Assembly (NCBI RefSeq): GCF_001598475.1
Contig: NZ_BCZA01000010.1
Coordinates: 1 to 64,000 of the forward strand
Length of the DNA stretch: 64,000 nt
Direction of reading: 5' to 3'
DNA from: Pantoea agglomerans NBRC 102470
Lineage (GTDB): Bacteria > Pseudomonadota > Gammaproteobacteria > Enterobacterales > Enterobacteriaceae
Positions 1-10,699 of the stretch are shown here, in pieces. The position numbers and the translations under genes were made by a program. Positions within the stretch are counted from its first letter, which is position 1, and every line of letters starts with the position of its first letter. The notes beneath the pieces are model-generated. The model was not told where the DNA came from and made no database searches. It saw only the letters and a program-made list of their open reading frames with translations.

Positions 1-1
1 A

Positions 2-376
2 CTAGCCGGTGCCACGCTGTTCATTGACGGCGTAAATGGCATATCGAAGGAAGTCAGTCATCTCCGTTACGGCAAAGAGTCGCACTCTGAAGGAATTTTT
101 GCAGATGGGGTAATAGAGGCTGCGCAGTTCATGGGATTCAGCCCGAATACAGGAATGGCACTTTACAATGCGGCTACACTGAGCGCCAGCGTTTACAGTG
201 TTTTTGGTCTGGCAAGAAAACCCGGCGCGTGGCATCTGTTCCGGTGGTTGCCCCGTGATTATTACCGGAAAGTTGACACCATGAGCAGACCAAAATTAAC
301 GATGAAAATCGTGGACTATGGCGTCAAAGCGAAAGTAGTTTTTGACCTTCTCACGACCGATCAGCAGAGTCGCTAA
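2..376 (+). CDS. DUF4225-type protein, C-terminal part (5' end outside window)
   Basis: An open frame enters from the left edge and runs to TAA at 374-376, giving at least 124 residues. The start lies upstream; the ATG at 131 is internal because coding-like sequence continues before it. The visible part has an FIDGVNGISKE segment, a central hydrophobic stretch and the ending SRPKLTMKIVDYGVKAK. I associate this with the uncharacterised DUF4225 family of enterobacteria; function is unknown. It overlaps the convergent small membrane-protein gene by 4 nt, which suggests the two form a unit, possibly effector and partner. Family assignment is from memory of the C-terminal pattern. Confidence 0.65.
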   Translation, partial: LAGATLFIDGVNGISKEVSHLRYGKESHSEGIFADGVIEAAQFMGFSPNTGMALYNAATLSASVYSVFGLARKPGAWHLFRWLPRDYYRKVDTMSRPKLTMKIVDYGVKAKVVFDLLTTDQQSR

Positions 377-687
377 TTTCTGTTCGCTCTCTGGTATCGC
401 CAGGACTTATAAGACAACACAGGCGGTTGTACAAAAATGGCAACCGCACAACCGCAGAGCAGCGCAATTCCGCCGGAAAAAACGATCTCGCTGGAGCCAG
501 CAAAGAGCAAAAAAATAAAGATAGCAAGACAACACAGCACAACGGTCAGCGCTATTGTGAAGCGTCTGGACAGATCCTGAATGGCATCCCCCAGGGAACC
601 GCCATAACTTTCCAGGTTGTTTTTGACTTTTCGCAGGTCTGCGGAGCTAAAGCCTGAGCGCAGCAGGGCATCTTCACTTACTATCAT
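373..687 (-). CDS. small two-helix membrane protein
   Basis: A 104-residue protein with a soluble N-terminal part (about 1-42) and two strongly hydrophobic segments at about 44-64 and 69-87, followed by a short basic tail. It is likely an inner-membrane hairpin protein. The ATG at 687 is preceded by AAGGA at good spacing. Its 3' end overlaps the convergent DUF4225-type gene by 4 nt. I do not recognise the family. An immunity-like or membrane-partner role for the neighbour is speculation based only on the overlap. Confidence 0.6.
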   Translation of the reverse strand: MIVSEDALLRSGFSSADLRKVKNNLESYGGSLGDAIQDLSRRFTIALTVVLCCLAIFIFLLFAGSSEIVFSGGIALLCGCAVAIFVQPPVLSYKSWRYQRANRN

Positions 688-1049
688 TGCTTTTCATCCT
701 TAAAATGCTCCAGGGAACACCACAAGATATAACAAAAAGTGGTCCGGTTATCGATCCCGGTTTTCCCCACATTGACCCGACTACTATTAGATGTCATACG
801 TGAGATTCCCCTACAAATTATTGATAATATTACACCTAAGTCATCGCACAGCCAGGAAGGAATTTGTCATGTGTTCCAGCTTTTTCGGGTTTTACGGCGT
901 ATCAAAACAGACCGTAGCTAACGTTTTCATCTCTGCCAACACAATATACGTTTTTGATGCCAACATCCTCCTGACCCTTATTAGTAGTAAATCCTGATAA
1001 GATTTGTAGCCCTGTCAAAAATAGGTGTGTACGGCCAAATCCGCCCTCC
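688..1049. other. intergenic, no gene seen
   Basis: AT-rich stretch between the small membrane-protein gene and the relE-like toxin gene. Short frames here lack ribosome sites and recognisable composition. No repeat, tRNA or clear terminator was seen. Confidence 0.4.
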
Positions 1050-1337
1050 CTACCGCATCCTTTCACTGGCAAGATGATAAACATCGCTGCGCTCGCGTTT
1101 ACCCACAGCAACAACGGCAATCACCAGCTGGTCGTCTATTACCTGATAAACCAGGCGAAACCCGGACGCTCTGAGTTTGATTTTATAGCAGTCTTTAATC
1201 CCACGTAGTCTGGCAGAAGGAATATGGGGATTATCACAACATTTCTTCAGTTTTTTGGCAAACTGCTGCTGGAGAGATTTGTCCAGCTTCTGCCACTCTT
1301 TAAAAGCCTCTTCCCTGAATTTGACGGTATAACTCAC
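1050..1337 (-). CDS. relE: RelE-family toxin, P307 type
   Basis: A 95-residue basic protein of the RelE/ParE superfamily, whose RelE members cleave mRNA at the ribosomal A site. The core DCYKIKLRASGFRLVYQV and the ending VGKRERSDVY are typical of the RelE branch first known from plasmid P307. It overlaps the antitoxin gene by 4 nt, so the two are translationally coupled, antitoxin first. Length is normal for the family and no key region is missing. A second, clearly related toxin lies at 36641-36928 with a different antitoxin type. Toxicity is inferred from family membership. Confidence 0.9.
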   Translation of the reverse strand: MSYTVKFREEAFKEWQKLDKSLQQQFAKKLKKCCDNPHIPSARLRGIKDCYKIKLRASGFRLVYQVIDDQLVIAVVAVGKRERSDVYHLASERMR

Positions 1338-1585
1338 AAAAGCGCATCCAAATCGACATCAAGCAGACGCTGGCCGCTGCGTTCACTGACCAGCTTAACC
1401 AGTTCCTGATCGTCAAGGGCATCAAGCATTTGTTCATAAAGCTCAGCCGGGACGCAATAGAATGCAGGCTGGTTGCGGTTAAGAATGGCGACAGGATAAC
1501 CGTCACCTGCACTAACCGTGGCCATCGGGTTTTTCTTCAGTTCGCTTACGCTGGCACTGGTATCGCTTAAAATAATGTTTGGCAT
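1334..1585 (-). CDS. relB: RelB-like antitoxin, Phd/YefM fold
   Basis: An 83-residue antitoxin starting MPNIILSDTSASVSELKKNP, the N-terminus of the P307 RelB (Phd/YefM-like) family. The N-terminal part should dimerise and bind the operator; the acidic C-terminus (DVDLDALL) should wrap the toxin. The ATG at 1585 has a strong GGAGG ribosome site. The gene precedes relE with a 4-nt overlap. An 8-bp inverted repeat lies 21-52 nt upstream and is a candidate autoregulation site. Neutralisation of the adjacent toxin is the expected role. Confidence 0.9.
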   Translation of the reverse strand: MPNIILSDTSASVSELKKNPMATVSAGDGYPVAILNRNQPAFYCVPAELYEQMLDALDDQELVKLVSERSGQRLLDVDLDALL

Positions 1586-1606
1586 AGAGCCTCCAGGACT
1601 GCTTAA

Positions 1607-1637
1607 CAGGTCTTTATAGTAGCAGCCTGAAGACCTG
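1607..1637 (-). promoter_or_regulatory. inverted repeat upstream of relBE, candidate operator
   Basis: CAGGTCTT (1607-1614) and AAGACCTG (1630-1637) form a perfect 8-bp inverted repeat with a 15-nt spacer, just upstream of relB. Type II antitoxins usually bind such repeats to repress their own operon. No binding evidence exists here. Confidence 0.5.
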
Positions 1638-1725
1638 ATAACCAGTCTCTTTCAATAGATACAAATGGCTATGTTTGATGAACTGCAAAAGCTGAATGAG
1701 CTATTTGAAATGCCGGAAGATGGGA

Positions 1726-3378
1726 TTATTTTTCATTTCTCTTTTTCGCGCCGACAGGAACAGGATCGTCAGTTGCAGCATCCTGAATAATCAGCGCGTT
1801 GCTCTTCTTATCTAAGGTCTTGAGAAGCGGCTGCAATTCTCTGAGCATAAGGTCCAGACGCTGCATATCCCCCGTCAATTTTTGATATACGGGCGATCCA
1901 GGCTGAATACCTTTTATGCTGCGGCTGAGCTGTTGCAGGCTTTGCTGCATATCCTCAGACAGTGTTTTCATTGCAGGGCTGCTGATAAATCCATCAATAT
2001 GCCTGAGCGATTTTTGTATTTCTGTCATGGTGCGCTGACTTTGTTTTAGCGTACCGGTCGCAACTGAAATCAGTGGCCGAAGCGGAAGGCTGTTCATCTT
2101 ATCCACTATAGCCATAATCTTTTGCTGTATCTGGTTTAAACCACCAGGCGTTGTGGGGATGACTTTGTAACCCGCGACGATATCCGGTCCTTTGTCTGGT
2201 TCAACATTTGCATAATAGTCTAAGTCGATAAACAGCGAACCAGAAAGCAGACTGCCTGTTTTCAGCGAGCCTCTTAACCCCTGTTTTTTACCCAGCTGTA
2301 ACTTTTTCTCCAGGTCAAAGTCTTGCCTCATACCGCTCATGAATCTCTGGGGTTCAATGTGAATCAGTACGGGAACCTGATAATGGCTGCGAAAATTCTG
2401 GGTTATCTCTGGCGAGTTAAAAGCAACCTGAGCAACCGTCCCCAGGCGTATTCCACGAAACTCGACAGGCGCGCCTGCCTGAAGTCCGCGAACAGAATCG
2501 GAAAAGAACATCACGAAGTCGAGGTGTTCGGTATAACGAGAATTCGCGATGCTTCGCAGATCGTCATAAAGAGTATAAGTTGCTACGCCCTTAACCTGCT
2601 GGCTCAGGGCCACGCCTTCAGGCAGGTCAAAACTGACCCCGCCACTTAATAATGTGGTGATGGAGCCCATCTCCACGCGCATCCCGGATGAGGATAAATC
2701 CACAGCAATCCCACTATTCTTCCAGAAACGAACGTTTGAGGTGACAAGCTGATCAAAGGGCGAAGCGATAAAAACCTGATAACGCATCATCCTTTTTTCC
2801 ATATCAAACCGGCTGTTCTCGACTGACCCGACACGCAGGCCGCGAAACAGTACCGGGTAGCCCGGCATGAGTTGCCCCGCTTCACGACTATTAAGCGTGA
2901 TTCTGATCCCGTTTGCATTCGGTGAGGCCTGGGGAGGCGCATCTGACAGCCGATAGCGTTCCGGCGCTGGCCCCGGAGAACCTGGCTGTAAGGCTATATA
3001 GGCGCCTGAGAACAAGGTACTTAAGCCCGTTATCCCCTCGAATCCAATTTCAGGCCTGACCACCCAAAAAGCGCTATTGCCGTTCAATAGTTTTTGCATA
3101 CCAGTGTGCATGCGAACCTTGATCTCGACGTGCTTAAGATCGTCAGTAAGCTCGGTACTTTCAACGACACCCACATCAATGTTGCGGTTTTTTATTACGG
3201 TTTTACCTGCCTTAATCCCCTGTGCGTTTTCGGTCATCAGAATCACCAGAGGTCCCTGCTGGCTTTTATGGTAATACAATAAAAAGGCACCGATGAGCAG
3301 CGTGACAAAGGGAATGATCCAGACAGAAGACCATCTTTTGTTGGGGTTTACATGAGCACTATCAGGCTTATCCGACAA
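1726..3378 (-). CDS. pqiB: PqiB-like MCE-domain intermembrane transport protein, orphan
   Basis: A 550-residue protein with one N-terminal transmembrane segment (about 18-36), three MCE/MlaD-type domains (roughly 43-135, 158-270 and 285-400) and a helical C-terminus. This matches PqiB, whose hexameric needle spans the periplasm between PqiA in the inner membrane and PqiC in the outer membrane and is linked to lipid transport and envelope stress. The start is TTG at 3378: no ATG or GTG lies in frame before the membrane segment, and the ribosome site is weak. No pqiA or pqiC lies beside it, so partners must be elsewhere or it works alone. It could be a second copy, or a yebT-like paralogue, but its length fits PqiB. 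Confidence 0.85.
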   Translation of the reverse strand: MSDKPDSAHVNPNKRWSSVWIIPFVTLLIGAFLLYYHKSQQGPLVILMTENAQGIKAGKTVIKNRNIDVGVVESTELTDDLKHVEIKVRMHTGMQKLLNGNSAFWVVRPEIGFEGITGLSTLFSGAYIALQPGSPGPAPERYRLSDAPPQASPNANGIRITLNSREAGQLMPGYPVLFRGLRVGSVENSRFDMEKRMMRYQVFIASPFDQLVTSNVRFWKNSGIAVDLSSSGMRVEMGSITTLLSGGVSFDLPEGVALSQQVKGVATYTLYDDLRSIANSRYTEHLDFVMFFSDSVRGLQAGAPVEFRGIRLGTVAQVAFNSPEITQNFRSHYQVPVLIHIEPQRFMSGMRQDFDLEKKLQLGKKQGLRGSLKTGSLLSGSLFIDLDYYANVEPDKGPDIVAGYKVIPTTPGGLNQIQQKIMAIVDKMNSLPLRPLISVATGTLKQSQRTMTEIQKSLRHIDGFISSPAMKTLSEDMQQSLQQLSRSIKGIQPGSPVYQKLTGDMQRLDLMLRELQPLLKTLDKKSNALIIQDAATDDPVPVGAKKRNEK

Positions 3379-3972
3379 AGTATGGACTCGTGTATGAACA
3401 GAGTAACCTGAACTTTTCAGGGCGTTCTGTTGAAGAAGGATTCGATCTCAGGGCTATGTATTCGCTGGTCTTTCCTGAGGCCATGATAGTTAATCTCATC
3501 ATTAAGCGTTAAATTTCAATAAGTCAGGATCATAAAATCTACTATCAAACGGAGATCTATTATTTTCCAGTAAATAATGGATCGGATAATTCGCAACAAC
3601 GTCGGGACAGGATAGTTAATAAGTATAAAGATATTTTTTTAAATAAAGCTTTAGAAATACAAATCTGTGATCAACGTGTCATGTTATTTTAATAAAATCA
3701 AATCAATCAGTTACCAATATCATGGAGGTTAACGACTCAAAATAAAGAGGAATAATCCTGCGTTTAAAGTGTAATAAATCCACTAAAATCATCACCAATG
3801 AACAGTATTGCCCAACTACGTCCTCGCTGAAGTGCCTCAAATCCCTGAGCGCTGCATGACTTTCTGGTATTGCGTCTGTCAACAAGGTGTGTCAGGTTAA
3901 CTCTTTTACGAATAGAAACATTCTTGCAGACGTTCTAATTTCACTTCGCATTCCAATTTAGCAGAGGCACCT
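3379..3972. other. intergenic upstream of pqiB and yiaW
   Basis: Nearly 600 nt of mostly AT-rich DNA between two divergent transcription units. It must hold the pqiB promoter and the yiaW promoter, but I cannot place either with confidence. A short plus-strand frame (3360-3512) reads like protein yet lacks a start signal; it may be a gene remnant. Confidence 0.4.
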
Positions 3973-4299
3973 ATGTTCCTTAACTATTTTGCTTTGGGTA
4001 TGCTGATCTTCGTTTTCATAATTATTTTTTATGGAATTATCGTTCTTCATGATATTCCCTATTTAATCGCAAAGTCCCGTAATCATCCTCATGCCGATGC
4101 AATTCACGTCGCAGGTTGGGTAAGTTTGTTTACACTGCATGTCATATGGCCTTTCCTGTGGATCTGGGCCACTCTTTATCGTCCGGATCGTGGTTGGGGT
4201 ATGCAGAACCAGTACACTTCATTACTGGAACTGCAGCAGCGCGTAGCAGAACTGGAGCGTTTACAGGCTGATTCGAAACCGCTGCGACCGGAGCGATGA
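3973..4299 (+). CDS. yiaW: DUF3302 inner-membrane protein YiaW
   Basis: A 108-residue protein with two hydrophobic segments (about 5-27 and 47-67) and a charged, coiled C-terminal tail ([15 protein letters not shown]). This matches the DUF3302 protein YiaW of E. coli (about 107 residues). ATG follows GCAGAGG at good spacing. The yiaV gene starts 1 nt after its stop, the same order as in E. coli, so the two are one operon. The role is unknown; it probably assists the membrane-fusion protein YiaV. Confidence 0.88.
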   Translation: MFLNYFALGMLIFVFIIIFYGIIVLHDIPYLIAKSRNHPHADAIHVAGWVSLFTLHVIWPFLWIWATLYRPDRGWGMQNQYTSLLELQQRVAELERLQADSKPLRPER

Positions 4300-4300
4300 T

Positions 4301-5437
4301 ATGGATCTGCTCATTATTTTAAGCTACGTTGCGATAGCCTGGGCTGTTTTTAAAATATTTCGCATACCCGTCAATAAATGGACAGTGCCAACAGCGGCCC
4401 TCGGTGGCGTTTTTCTGGTCAGTGCGCTAATTCTGCTAATGAATTATAACCATCCCTATACGTCACTGGCACAAAAAGCGGTTGTCGCGATTCCTGTTAC
4501 TCCACAAGTGACCGGCGTCGTAAATGAAGTTACTGATAAAAAAGAAGTGCTTATTAGAAAGGGAGAAATGCTCTTCACCCTGGATCAGACACGTTATCAG
4601 GTCCGCGTCGAAAGATTACAAGCCGACCTGAGCACCGCTATTAACAATATTGAAGCGATGAAAGGACAATTAAGCGAAGCCGTTGCCTACACAACCCATG
4701 TATCTGCTGAGCGGGATAGATTATTTCTGGACTATCAACGCTATCTCAAAGGCAGTAAGGCGAAAGTCAATCCATTCTCCGAACGTGACATTGATAATGC
4801 CAGGCAGGCATTTCTGGCGCAGGATGCCCTGGTAAAAGGTTCTCTGGCGGAACAGGAGCAGCTCAGAAGCCAGTTGACCAGTGTATCAGGAGGAGAACAA
4901 TCCCAGATAGCCAGTCTGCGCGCGCAATTAGCAGAAGCCCGGTATAACCTGGATCAGACGGTTGTTCGCGCACCCAGTGATGGTTATGTCACTCAGGTCT
5001 TAATCCGTCCCGGAAGCTACGCAGCCGCCCTGCCGCTGCGCCCGGTCATGATATTCATTCCTGTACAAAAACGTCAGATCATTGCTCAGTTCAGACAAAA
5101 TTCCCTGCTTCGCCTCACGGCGGGAGATGAAGCAGAGGTCGTTTTTAATGCCCTTCCGGGACAGGTATTCTCAGGAAAACTGCTCAGAGTTTTGCCAGTG
5201 GTTCCTGGCGGAGCTTATCAGGCACAGGGAACGGTGCAATCACTGAGCCTTGCTTCAGGTTCTGACGGCGTATTAGCCATAATTGAATTAAACCCAAATC
5301 AGGACGTTGATGCATTGCCAGACGGCATATTTGCTCAGGTTGCGGTCTATTCTGACCACTTCACGCATGTTTCGGTCATGCGTAAAATTTTGCTGAGAAT
5401 GACCAGCTGGGTGCATTACCTCTACCTGGATCACTGA
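4301..5437 (+). CDS. yiaV: HlyD-family membrane fusion protein YiaV
   Basis: A 378-residue protein, the same length as E. coli YiaV. It has an N-terminal signal-anchor region (hydrophobic at about 4-20 and 30-48), a lipoyl/barrel-sandwich half at about 60-90 ([12 protein letters not shown]), a helical hairpin at about 95-225, the returning half ([18 protein letters not shown]), and a beta-barrel C-terminus. Such proteins form the periplasmic adaptor of efflux or secretion pumps. No transporter or outer-membrane channel gene is adjacent, as in E. coli, so substrate and partners are unknown. Confidence 0.88.
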   Translation: MDLLIILSYVAIAWAVFKIFRIPVNKWTVPTAALGGVFLVSALILLMNYNHPYTSLAQKAVVAIPVTPQVTGVVNEVTDKKEVLIRKGEMLFTLDQTRYQVRVERLQADLSTAINNIEAMKGQLSEAVAYTTHVSAERDRLFLDYQRYLKGSKAKVNPFSERDIDNARQAFLAQDALVKGSLAEQEQLRSQLTSVSGGEQSQIASLRAQLAEARYNLDQTVVRAPSDGYVTQVLIRPGSYAAALPLRPVMIFIPVQKRQIIAQFRQNSLLRLTAGDEAEVVFNALPGQVFSGKLLRVLPVVPGGAYQAQGTVQSLSLASGSDGVLAIIELNPNQDVDALPDGIFAQVAVYSDHFTHVSVMRKILLRMTSWVHYLYLDH

Positions 5438-5712
5438 TGATGATAAATATATCCTTAACTTTCCATCGATTAACCGTTTGCCCCCTTTCAGAAGAAGTTA
5501 ATCAGAACAGTTATGAGCGGCCTGACTTTGTAATAAGCCCTGATTTGAAATTACCCTGAAAACACGATGGGTGGTTAATTAAATTACTGATCGGTTATCA
5601 CAAAACAGGATCGTAAATAAGCTTTTGAAATAGCTGTTTGCATTGAATATGCTATGTTTTAAATGTAGTTACGAATGCTAATCGTCTTTTATAACATTCC
5701 GAGGATACGCAT

Positions 5713-5982
5713 ATGAAAAAATTAATTTTTGGTGTGGTTATTTGCTCTTTATCGTTTGGCTCATTTGCTGCCGAAATGATGTCAAAGAATGATTTTATGA
5801 AAGTGAAGGATCAGTATGAAAAGATAGGCGATATCTCAACATCAGGTGAGACCAGCCCTTCAGATGCAAAAGCGGAGCTATCAGAAATGGCCGATAAAAA
5901 AGGCGGCGATGTGTTCGTGCTGACCTCAGCCAATACGAATAACAAAATTAAAGGTACCGCTGATGTATACAAGAAAAAATAG
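5713..5982 (+). CDS. yahO: DUF1471 periplasmic protein, YahO-like
   Basis: An 89-residue exported protein: signal peptide about 1-19 (cut after SFAA), then one DUF1471 domain. The segments [24 protein letters not shown] and the ending YKKK match E. coli YahO closely. DUF1471 proteins (YhcN, BhsA, McbA) are small periplasmic stress or biofilm proteins; the function of YahO itself is not established. It is a single-gene unit with GAGG before the ATG and a strong hairpin downstream at 6074-6107. A second DUF1471 gene lies at 63653-63862. Confidence 0.85.
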   Translation: MKKLIFGVVICSLSFGSFAAEMMSKNDFMKVKDQYEKIGDISTSGETSPSDAKAELSEMADKKGGDVFVLTSANTNNKIKGTADVYKKK

Positions 5983-6073
5983 CGAAGTAACGAAGCTATC
6001 TGTCTGAAATACAGACTGAAATAGATGATTTTTTTCGGAGCCTCAGGAAATATGTTCTTAATACAGGTTAATC

Positions 6074-6107
6074 GATGCCCTTTACTAACGTAAAGGGCAT
6101 CTTTCTT
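6074..6107. terminator. terminator downstream of yahO
   Basis: A perfect 12-bp stem GATGCCCTTTAC/GTAAAGGGCATC with a TAAC loop, followed on the plus strand by TTTCTT. It ends the yahO unit. The remaining bases up to 6297 hold no recognisable gene. Confidence 0.8.
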
Positions 6108-6297
6108 ACAGCACCATCAGGACTTTAAACCGTTTTCAGCGAGGATGAGCTGAACGTCGGTGACAGGACCTTATCTGCCCAGGCTGATGCGCGGATAACA
6201 CGTCACGCTAATCCGCCTGCACTTACATTAACTCCAGGCGATGGCGTTATCAGCCGTCAGGCGAAGGTTCCCCTAATCAGCCGCCGCCCGCCTCCCC

Positions 6298-7248
6298 CTA
6301 TTTCTTATCCAGCGACCAGGTTGCACTGCGGATATCGACCTTCACTGGTAACAGACCAATCTGGGTAAACTTATCGGCCAGAGCCTGCTGCTGCGTGAAG
6401 ACTTCAGGTGTCATCCGCTCAGCCCCGAACGGCATCCTTGCCAGCGCCCGTTGCCAGATTGGCTGCGGCAGACCGGTTGAGGTGGACATGATTTTTGCCG
6501 CCTCTTCCTGATGTTGATTGGCCCAGGTACTTAGCGACCCAAGCTCATCCACCACCTGGCTGGCGATTTGCGGCCAGGTTTCCGCAAACTTACGGCTGGC
6601 AAGATAGAAGGTGTAGTGTGGCACCAGGCCTTCGGCATTTTTAATCAGCCGCGCGTGGGCGTTGGTTTCAACTTCTGCGTAGTAAGGATCCCAGATTACC
6701 CAGGCATCCACCGCACCGCGCTGGAAAGCGGCACGCGCATCGGCGGGTGGCAGATATACCGGTGTAATGTCTTTATAGCTCAGCCCCGCCTGTTCCAGCG
6801 CAGTGACCAGCAGATAGTTAACGTCAGAGCCTTTATTCAGCGCCACGCGTTTGCCTTTGAGATCCGCCACGCTTTTAATGGGGGAGTCGGCGGGCACCAC
6901 AATCGCCTCAGTTTTGGGGTTGGCGGGAGAATGTGCCAGATAAACCAGATCGGCCTGTGCGGCCTGAGCAAAAGTCGGTGGCGCGTCGCCGGTTGCGGCC
7001 AGATCGATACTGCCGATGTTCAGGCCTTCCAGCATCTGCGGCCCGGCCGGGAACTCAATCCAGTGAACCGCAATCCCCTGTTTTTTAAATTCCTGATCCA
7101 GCGTGCCGCGATATTTCAACAGGGCAAAGATATTGGCTTTCTGAAAACCAATGTTAACTGTTTCGGGCTTCTCTGCTGCAGCCTGGGTGTTGAACGCTAA
7201 TCCCGCCTGGGCGGCAATAATCATTGCGCTAAGCAAAACTCTTTTCAT
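6298..7248 (-). CDS. ssuA: aliphatic sulfonate ABC transporter substrate-binding protein
   Basis: A 316-residue periplasmic binding protein with a signal peptide of about 24 residues (cut near TQA-AAEK). Segments VNIGFQKANIF, EFPAGPQMLEGLNIGSIDL and DARAAFQRGAVDAWVIWDPYY are typical of SsuA, which captures alkanesulfonates or taurine-like compounds during sulfur starvation. The permease (ssuC) and ATPase (ssuB) genes are absent next to it, so it must use components encoded elsewhere. It lies 95 nt downstream of the fused regulator on the same strand, and that regulator's C-terminal half is its homologue. Which sulfonate it binds cannot be told from the sequence. Confidence 0.9.
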   Translation of the reverse strand: MKRVLLSAMIIAAQAGLAFNTQAAAEKPETVNIGFQKANIFALLKYRGTLDQEFKKQGIAVHWIEFPAGPQMLEGLNIGSIDLAATGDAPPTFAQAAQADLVYLAHSPANPKTEAIVVPADSPIKSVADLKGKRVALNKGSDVNYLLVTALEQAGLSYKDITPVYLPPADARAAFQRGAVDAWVIWDPYYAEVETNAHARLIKNAEGLVPHYTFYLASRKFAETWPQIASQVVDELGSLSTWANQHQEEAAKIMSTSTGLPQPIWQRALARMPFGAERMTPEVFTQQQALADKFTQIGLLPVKVDIRSATWSLDKK

Positions 7249-7343
7249 CTCTCATTCCTGAGTCTGGTTGTTGTCAGCGCAACATAACAAACGCAGGTTG
7301 AAGCGCTTAGCGATCAAATGTTCGATGCTTAGCGAAAAAAACG

Positions 7344-9233
<1,890 letters not shown>

Positions 9234-9311
9234 CTCATTTACCGGGTTAACTGGAAAGCCATGACCATACCGCGTGGCTAACGCGGAAACGAGAGGCTAA
9301 CCGGACCGGAT

Positions 9312-9358
9312 TGTTGCCAATGCAGCAGGCTGTAACTTTACCTGTCGCAAATGCAGCA
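9312..9358 (+). promoter_or_regulatory. paired upstream activator sites (inferred)
   Basis: Two similar hyphenated inverted repeats, TGTTGC-N4-GCAGCA (9312-9327) and TGTCGC-N4-GCAGCA (9343-9358), sit 31 bp apart, about three helical turns, and end about 65 bp upstream of the sigma-54 -24 element. Placement and spacing fit binding sites for the adjacent enhancer-binding protein. Confidence 0.6.
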
Positions 9359-9422
9359 ATATGCATCAAGCGAAATTATGAATATATCGTTGAATTAATG
9401 AGATAAATATTAAGTAGCAGAC

Positions 9423-9438
9423 TGGCACGCATCCTGCT
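9423..9438 (+). promoter_or_regulatory. sigma-54 promoter for the ssuD operon
   Basis: TGGCACGCATCCTGCT has the invariant GG (9424-9425) and GC (9436-9437) exactly 10 nt apart and a full TGGCACG -24 element. It points at ssuD, whose start is 70 nt downstream, and lies next to a sigma-54 activator gene, which makes a chance match unlikely. Confidence 0.85.
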
Positions 9439-9507
9439 AAAAGCTATATAACTAAAGAATTTATGCCTATGTATTAAATTCAAATATCGTTATAAAGGAA
9501 TCTGCTA

Positions 9508-10680
9508 ATGAGTCATGCGACACAGGAAAACCTCAACCTCTTCTGGTTTCTGCCCACCCATGGCGATGGGCGCTATCTTGGCACCACCGAAGGCGGCAGA
9601 GCAGTCGATTTACCCTATTTACAGCAGGTTGCGCTGGCGGCAGATAATCTGGGCTACTACGGTGTATTAATCCCGACCGGTAAGAGCTGCGAGGATTCCT
9701 GGCTGGTCGCCTCTGCACTGGCACCGATCACCAAAAAGCTGCACTATTTAGTAGCCGTACGTCCTGGCCTGCAACCGCCAAGCCTGGCGGCGCGTATGGC
9801 GGCTACGCTGGATCGGCTTTCTGGCGGACGGTTATTGATTAACGTGGTCACGGGCGGCGATCCGGTTGAGAACAAAGGTGACGGCATCTTTCTGAGTCAT
9901 GAAGAGCGCTATCAGGTGACCAGAGAGTTTCTTGAGGTCTACTCCCGCCTGCTGAAAGGCGAGAAGGTCGATTTTTCGGGTGAGCACATCCGCGTGGAAG
10001 GCGCTGAGATCCTCTTCCCGCCGGTGCAGGAAAATGGCCCACCGCTCTATTTTGGTGGCTCGTCTGATGCCGCTATCGACGTTGCGGCGAATCAGATCGA
10101 CACTTATCTGACGTGGGGCGAGCCGGTTGAACAGGTGGCGGAAAAACTGGCGGTGGTTCGTCAGCGGGCGCAGGAGAGTGGTCGTAGCCTCTCCTACGGC
10201 ATCCGGCTGCATGTCATTGTCCGTGAAACCGAAGAGGAAGCATGGGCGGCTGCGGATCGGCTGATTTCTCATCTGGATGAAGAGACTATTGCCGCCGCGC
10301 AGAAGATCTTTGCCCGCATGGACTCAGCCGGACAGGCGCGGATGAGCGCGCTGCATCAGGGCTCGCGAGACAGCCTGCGCATTGGCCCCAATCTCTGGGC
10401 AGGCGTCGGCCTGGTGCGCGGCGGTGCCGGTACTGCGCTGGTGGGGAGTCCGCAGCAGGTAGCCGATCGCATCCGGGAGTATCAGGCGCTGGGGATCGAG
10501 AACTTTATTTTCTCCGGCTATCCGCACCTTGAAGAGGCGCACCGTTTCGCTGAACTGGTGATGCCGCTGTTACCGCTGGCTGCCAACGCCGAAAAGAAAC
10601 AGCGCAGCGTGAACACCGGTCCTTTTGGTGAAACCATTGGCGGCGACCGTCGTCCTGATAAACAGGCCAGCGCCAGTTAA
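9508..10680 (+). CDS. ssuD: FMNH2-dependent alkanesulfonate monooxygenase
   Basis: A 390-residue flavin-dependent oxygenase of the bacterial luciferase-like TIM-barrel family. With reduced FMN from a separate reductase it would split the C-S bond of alkanesulfonates to give sulfite and an aldehyde. SsuD hallmarks: an N-terminal [12 protein letters not shown] stretch, the conserved Cys in [10 protein letters not shown] near residue 54, and [19 protein letters not shown]. The length is close to E. coli SsuD (381), with a slightly longer C-terminus. AAGGA precedes the ATG. It is the first gene after the sigma-54 promoter. No flavin reductase gene (ssuE) is adjacent; the next gene is a different flavoprotein. 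Confidence 0.93.
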   Translation: MSHATQENLNLFWFLPTHGDGRYLGTTEGGRAVDLPYLQQVALAADNLGYYGVLIPTGKSCEDSWLVASALAPITKKLHYLVAVRPGLQPPSLAARMAATLDRLSGGRLLINVVTGGDPVENKGDGIFLSHEERYQVTREFLEVYSRLLKGEKVDFSGEHIRVEGAEILFPPVQENGPPLYFGGSSDAAIDVAANQIDTYLTWGEPVEQVAEKLAVVRQRAQESGRSLSYGIRLHVIVRETEEEAWAAADRLISHLDEETIAAAQKIFARMDSAGQARMSALHQGSRDSLRIGPNLWAGVGLVRGGAGTALVGSPQQVADRIREYQALGIENFIFSGYPHLEEAHRFAELVMPLLPLAANAEKKQRSVNTGPFGETIGGDRRPDKQASAS

Positions 10681-10699
10681 CAGAAGAGAAGGTTCGCTT

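Noticed and set aside
1665-1790. 41-residue plus-strand ORF at the end of pqiB
   Set aside because: It ends antisense to pqiB, has no recognised homologue and no clear ribosome site; it may be a gene remnant.
3360-3512. plus-strand frame reading into the gap before yiaW
   Set aside because: Protein-like but without start codon signals; too short to assign.
6568-7200. 210-residue plus-strand frame opposite ssuA
   Set aside because: Antisense shadow of ssuA; no ribosome site or domain.
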